A DNA stretch of 10,900 nucleotides. Source: Acidobacteriaceae bacterium (GTDB taxonomy: Bacteria; Acidobacteriota; Terriglobia; Terriglobales; SbA1). Below the pieces are notes generated by a model. The model ran no database searches. It had not been told where the DNA came from and saw nothing but the letters and a program-made list of their open reading frames with translations. Made by a program: the position numbers and the translations under genes. The stretch spans positions 3,325 to 14,224 of the forward strand of contig PMHI01000353.1 of the NCBI GenBank assembly GCA_003156615.1. Direction: 5' to 3'. Below, one piece after another: positions 7,816-10,900 of this stretch (position 1 is the stretch's first letter; every line of letters begins with the position of its first letter).

Positions 7816-7846
7816 GACCGGCAGCAGCCACAGGCGGCTGCCGGTC
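7816..7846 (+). repeat. Strong intercistronic hairpin
   Basis: Ten-base perfect arms GACCGGCAGC (7816-7825) and GCTGCCGGTC (7837-7846) are followed inward by an A-G mismatch, three more pairs (GCC/GGC) and an ACA loop. It lies 7 bases after the COG3581 stop and 46 bases before the next ATG. No T-run follows, so it is not a standard intrinsic terminator. It could protect the upstream message from 3' decay, attenuate read-through into the large gene, or act as a processing site. Confidence 0.7.
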
Positions 7847-7892
7847 CCTCACTTCCGCTTTCCTTGTTTGGAATCTGATCGGAGAGATTGAA

Positions 7893-10800
7893 ATGCACGA
7901 CCATCTTGCCGGAAACGATCACAAACCGCCCCAGCTGCTTCAAATTGCCGCGGCTCCCTATCAAAAACCCCACGACCACCACACCCAGTTCCTGGTAGGG
8001 CTCGACGTTGGCTCTACGACCGTAAAGGCGACGGTGGTGGACGCCGCGACCGACGAGATTCTCTGGCAGGACTACCAGCGTCATGAGACGAAGCAGCCGG
8101 AGAAGACATTGGAATTCCTGCGCCGCATGGACGCGGAGGTCGGGATCAACCCGCAGAATACGCGGATGTTCATGACGGGATCCGGAGGCAGCGGGATTGC
8201 CGAGCAGATTGGCGCGAAGTTTGTGCAGGAAGTGACGGCGGTGTCCCTCGCGGTCGAAAAGCTTCATCCCGAAGTGTATTCGGTGATCGAGTTGGGCGGA
8301 CAGGACGCGAAGATCATCGTCTTCAAGGACGATGACGAGACGGGGCGCAAGAAAAAGATTCCGTCGATGAATGACAAGTGCGCCGGCGGCACTGGGGCTG
8401 TCATCGACAAGATCAACGCGAAGCTGAAGATTCCTGTGGCCGAGCTTGCCTTGCAGGGCTACCACGGGATCAAGCTGCACAAGGTGGCCGGCAAGTGCGG
8501 CGTGTTCGCCGAGACCGACATCAACGGCCTGCAGAAAGTAGGGACGCCGCCCGACGAGCTGATGGCTTCGCTTTTCGAGGCCATCGTCCTTCAGAACCTG
8601 AGCGTGCTAACCCGCGGCCATACTCTGCGGCCACATGTGCTTCTGCTGGGTGGGCCGAACAGCTTTATCAAAGGCATGCGCGAAGCCTGGCAGGCGAACA
8701 TTCCCCGCATGTGGCAGGAGCGCAAAGTCGCGATCCCCGACGGCGCCAAGCCGGAAGATCTGATCAAGGTTCCGAACAACGCGCAGTACTTCGCGGCGCT
8801 GGGCGCGATTGAATTCGGCAAAAGCGAAGAGGATTGCGTCGGCTGCTACCAGGGCTACGAAAAGCTGGTGTACTACATCGAGTTCGGCAGGCAGGAGGAG
8901 AAGGCGAAGTCCGGCGCCAAGGGTCTGGTTTCGAAAGAAGGCGAGCTTGACGGATTTAAGGAAGCCTACCGCCGGAAGAAGTTCATTCCGGCAACATTCC
9001 AGAAAGGCCAGACGGTCGGCGGCTTTATCGGCATCGACGGAGGGTCAACCTCCACGAAGGCCGTCCTGCTGGATGACCGGGGTGACATCCTGTGCAAGGC
9101 CTACCAGCTCTCGAACGGAAACCCGATCCAGGACACCATCGAGATGTTCGAGAATCTGCGCGGACAAGTCGAAGCGCAGAATGCGAAGTTAGAGGTCCTG
9201 GGAGTGGCGACTACCGGTTATGCCAAGGACATTCTAAAAGAGGTCTTGCACGCGGACGTGGCGCTGGTGGAAACCGTGGCTCACACCGAGTCGGCGCTCA
9301 AGTTCTATGAAGATCCGCACGTCATCGTTGACGTGGGTGGGCAGGACATCAAAATCATCATCCTGCACAACGGCCGAGTCAAAGATTTCAAGCTGAATAC
9401 GCAGTGCTCGGCGGGCAATGGCTATTTCCTGCAATCCACCGCCGAAGGATTCGGGTTGGGCGTCGAGCAATATGCCGATCTGGCTTTCGCAGCCAAGTCC
9501 ATGCCGGTTTTCGGCTACGGCTGTGCGGTGTTCATGCAGTCGGACATTGTGAACTTCCAGCGCCAAGGCTGGAGGGCGGAGGAGATTCTCGCCGGGCTGG
9601 CCGCGGTGCTGCCGAAGAACGTGTTCCTCTATGTCGCCAGTATTCCAAACCTTGCAGCCTTGGGCACACGCTTTGTGCTGCAAGGCGGAACGCAAAACAA
9701 CATGGCGGTGGTGAAAGCAGAGGTGGATTTCATCCAGAACAGCTTCCGCGCCGCCGGCAAGAAGCCTGAGATCATCGTGCACGAGTTCTGCGGGGAGTCC
9801 GGCGCGATTGGCGCAGCGGCGGAATCTCTGCGCTTGTGGCGCAACGGCCAGCAGACCACGTTTGTCGGTTTGGAAGCAGTTCGAAAAATTCAGTACCGCA
9901 CCACGCGCAACGAATCAACACGGTGCAATTTCTGCAAGAACAACTGCCTGCGCACCTTCATTGACATCCGTACCGCGCCCAAAGACGATCTCGCCTTCGT
10001 GCCGATCCAGAAAGTCACCAAGGTCCCGCTGATGCATGGCGAGCAGCGCCTCATCATCGCGACGTGCGAAAAAGGCCTGGTCGAAGATATCAACGACATG
10101 AAGGACATCAAGGCCGGCATCGACGATATCAAAGACAAATATCCCAACTTCGTGGACTTCGCCGCCCGCGAGGTTTTCCGGCCCGTGAATCCAAAGAGCG
10201 TGGCCGACCCCGTTCCGGCGGCAAAGTTCTGGAACAAGTCAGCCAACGAGCGCATCCCGCTCATGGAAAATCGCAAGAAGGTTCGCGTAGGCATTCCCCG
10301 AGTACTCAACATCTACACCTACGCGCCGCTCTTCAACGGTTATCTCGAGAGCCTGGGAGTCCAGCCCGAGAACATCATCTATTCCGATTACACCAGCTCC
10401 GATCTTTATCGTGCCGGCGCGAGCCGGGGCGCCATTGATCCCTGCTTCCCCGCGAAAATCGGCATTTCGCACGTCTACAACCTGATCCAGGAGAAACATC
10501 GGAAGAAGGCGCTGAACGTGATCTTCTTCCCCATGTACGACGTGCTGACCTCGCCGCTGGTGAAGATTGTGGGCACGAATGCGTGCCCGACTGTGACCGC
10601 GACGCCGGAAACGGTCAAGGCTGCCTTCACCAAAGAAAATGACGTCTTCGCAGAGCACAACGTCAAGTACATAGCCCCGGTGCTGAATTTTGCCGATCGC
10701 AAGCTGTTCGCCCACCAGATGCTGCAAGTATGGCAGCCGATTCTCGGACTTTCGCAGGAGGAGAACGACCGTGCGGTTGAAGTCGGTTACAAGGCGCTGG

Positions 10801-10900
10801 CTGACTACGAAAGCAGCATCCGCCAGCGCGCGCGCCAGGTGATGGACCAGTTGGAACGCGAAGATCGCATCGGCATCGTGATGCTGGGCAGACCGTACCA
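7893..10900 (+). CDS. Tandem HgdC/BcrA-type ATPase activase fused to COG3580/DUF2229 region (3' end beyond window)
   Basis: The frame is open from ATG 7893 to the right edge: 1002 full codons plus two bases, with no stop. GGAGAG lies 6 bases upstream. Domain 1 (about 33-312) is an ASKHA/BcrAD_BadFG ATPase: GLDVGSTTVK (36-45), GGQDAK (135-140), CAGGTG (163-168), GKCGVFAETD (200-209), LLGGP (251-255). Domain 2 (about 377-650) repeats the fold: GIDGGSTSTK (380-389), VGGQDIK (481-487), CSAGNG (505-510), GCAVFMQSD (543-551), LQGGT (596-600). Cys163/Cys202 and Cys505/Cys544 are each 39 apart and correspond to the [4Fe-4S] ligands of HgdC. From about 675 the COG3580/DUF2229 part follows: CNFCKNNC (678-685), VRVGIPRVLNIY (798-809), DPCFPAK (849-855), and GRPY at the window edge. 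In the family such ATPases drive electrons to a partner cluster at the cost of ATP. The COG3581 protein encoded upstream is the likely partner. Substrate unknown. Confidence 0.88.
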   Translation, partial: MHDHLAGNDHKPPQLLQIAAAPYQKPHDHHTQFLVGLDVGSTTVKATVVDAATDEILWQDYQRHETKQPEKTLEFLRRMDAEVGINPQNTRMFMTGSGGSGIAEQIGAKFVQEVTAVSLAVEKLHPEVYSVIELGGQDAKIIVFKDDDETGRKKKIPSMNDKCAGGTGAVIDKINAKLKIPVAELALQGYHGIKLHKVAGKCGVFAETDINGLQKVGTPPDELMASLFEAIVLQNLSVLTRGHTLRPHVLLLGGPNSFIKGMREAWQANIPRMWQERKVAIPDGAKPEDLIKVPNNAQYFAALGAIEFGKSEEDCVGCYQGYEKLVYYIEFGRQEEKAKSGAKGLVSKEGELDGFKEAYRRKKFIPATFQKGQTVGGFIGIDGGSTSTKAVLLDDRGDILCKAYQLSNGNPIQDTIEMFENLRGQVEAQNAKLEVLGVATTGYAKDILKEVLHADVALVETVAHTESALKFYEDPHVIVDVGGQDIKIIILHNGRVKDFKLNTQCSAGNGYFLQSTAEGFGLGVEQYADLAFAAKSMPVFGYGCAVFMQSDIVNFQRQGWRAEEILAGLAAVLPKNVFLYVASIPNLAALGTRFVLQGGTQNNMAVVKAEVDFIQNSFRAAGKKPEIIVHEFCGESGAIGAAAESLRLWRNGQQTTFVGLEAVRKIQYRTTRNESTRCNFCKNNCLRTFIDIRTAPKDDLAFVPIQKVTKVPLMHGEQRLIIATCEKGLVEDINDMKDIKAGIDDIKDKYPNFVDFAAREVFRPVNPKSVADPVPAAKFWNKSANERIPLMENRKKVRVGIPRVLNIYTYAPLFNGYLESLGVQPENIIYSDYTSSDLYRAGASRGAIDPCFPAKIGISHVYNLIQEKHRKKALNVIFFPMYDVLTSPLVKIVGTNACPTVTATPETVKAAFTKENDVFAEHNVKYIAPVLNFADRKLFAHQMLQVWQPILGLSQEENDRAVEVGYKALADYESSIRQRARQVMDQLEREDRIGIVMLGRPY

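Noticed and set aside
7434..8480. Minus-strand open frame (348 codons) spanning the end of COG3581, the gap and the activase start
   Set aside because: It runs antisense across two well-supported genes and the hairpin and has no recognisable protein features.

Overview
The window is a moderately GC-rich bacterial chromosome segment holding six protein-coding genes. I see no RNA genes, mobile elements or CRISPR arrays. The gene content suggests a soil Acidobacteriota-type genome: a secreted WXXGXW-repeat protein with a Gln-rich tail, an AsmA-like envelope protein, an ACS-family sugar-acid transporter and a secreted lactonase. This taxonomic guess is inference, not proof.

Layout. On the minus strand lie an AsmA-like inner-membrane-anchored protein (9-1658) and, upstream of it in transcription, a secreted YXWGXW-repeat protein (1814-2929). 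A terminator-like hairpin separates them. A 462-base gap (2930-3391) divides these from plus-strand genes and should carry divergent promoters. On the plus strand come an MFS transporter of the anion:cation symporter type (3392-4696, TTG start) and, 40 bases on, a signal-peptide-bearing beta-propeller lactonase (4737-5918). The pair looks like a sugar-lactone/aldonate scavenging unit: hydrolysis outside the cytoplasmic membrane, then uptake of the acid.

The most interesting region is 5961 to the right edge. A good sigma70-like promoter and a strong Shine-Dalgarno sequence precede a 594-residue protein of the COG3581 type, related to the 2-hydroxyacyl-CoA dehydratase/benzoyl-CoA reductase superfamily. 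After an 84-base gap with a strong hairpin comes a very large gene (7893 to beyond 10900, at least 1002 codons). It encodes two HgdC/BcrA-type ATPase (activase) domains in tandem followed by a COG3580/DUF2229 region. Together they resemble the parts of an ATP-driven, iron-sulfur, low-potential electron-transfer enzyme. From memory, this family is often a single giant polypeptide with the COG3581 part last; here it is split in two with the COG3581 gene first. The true substrate is unknown to me. This two-gene module is the best candidate in the window for an undescribed system.
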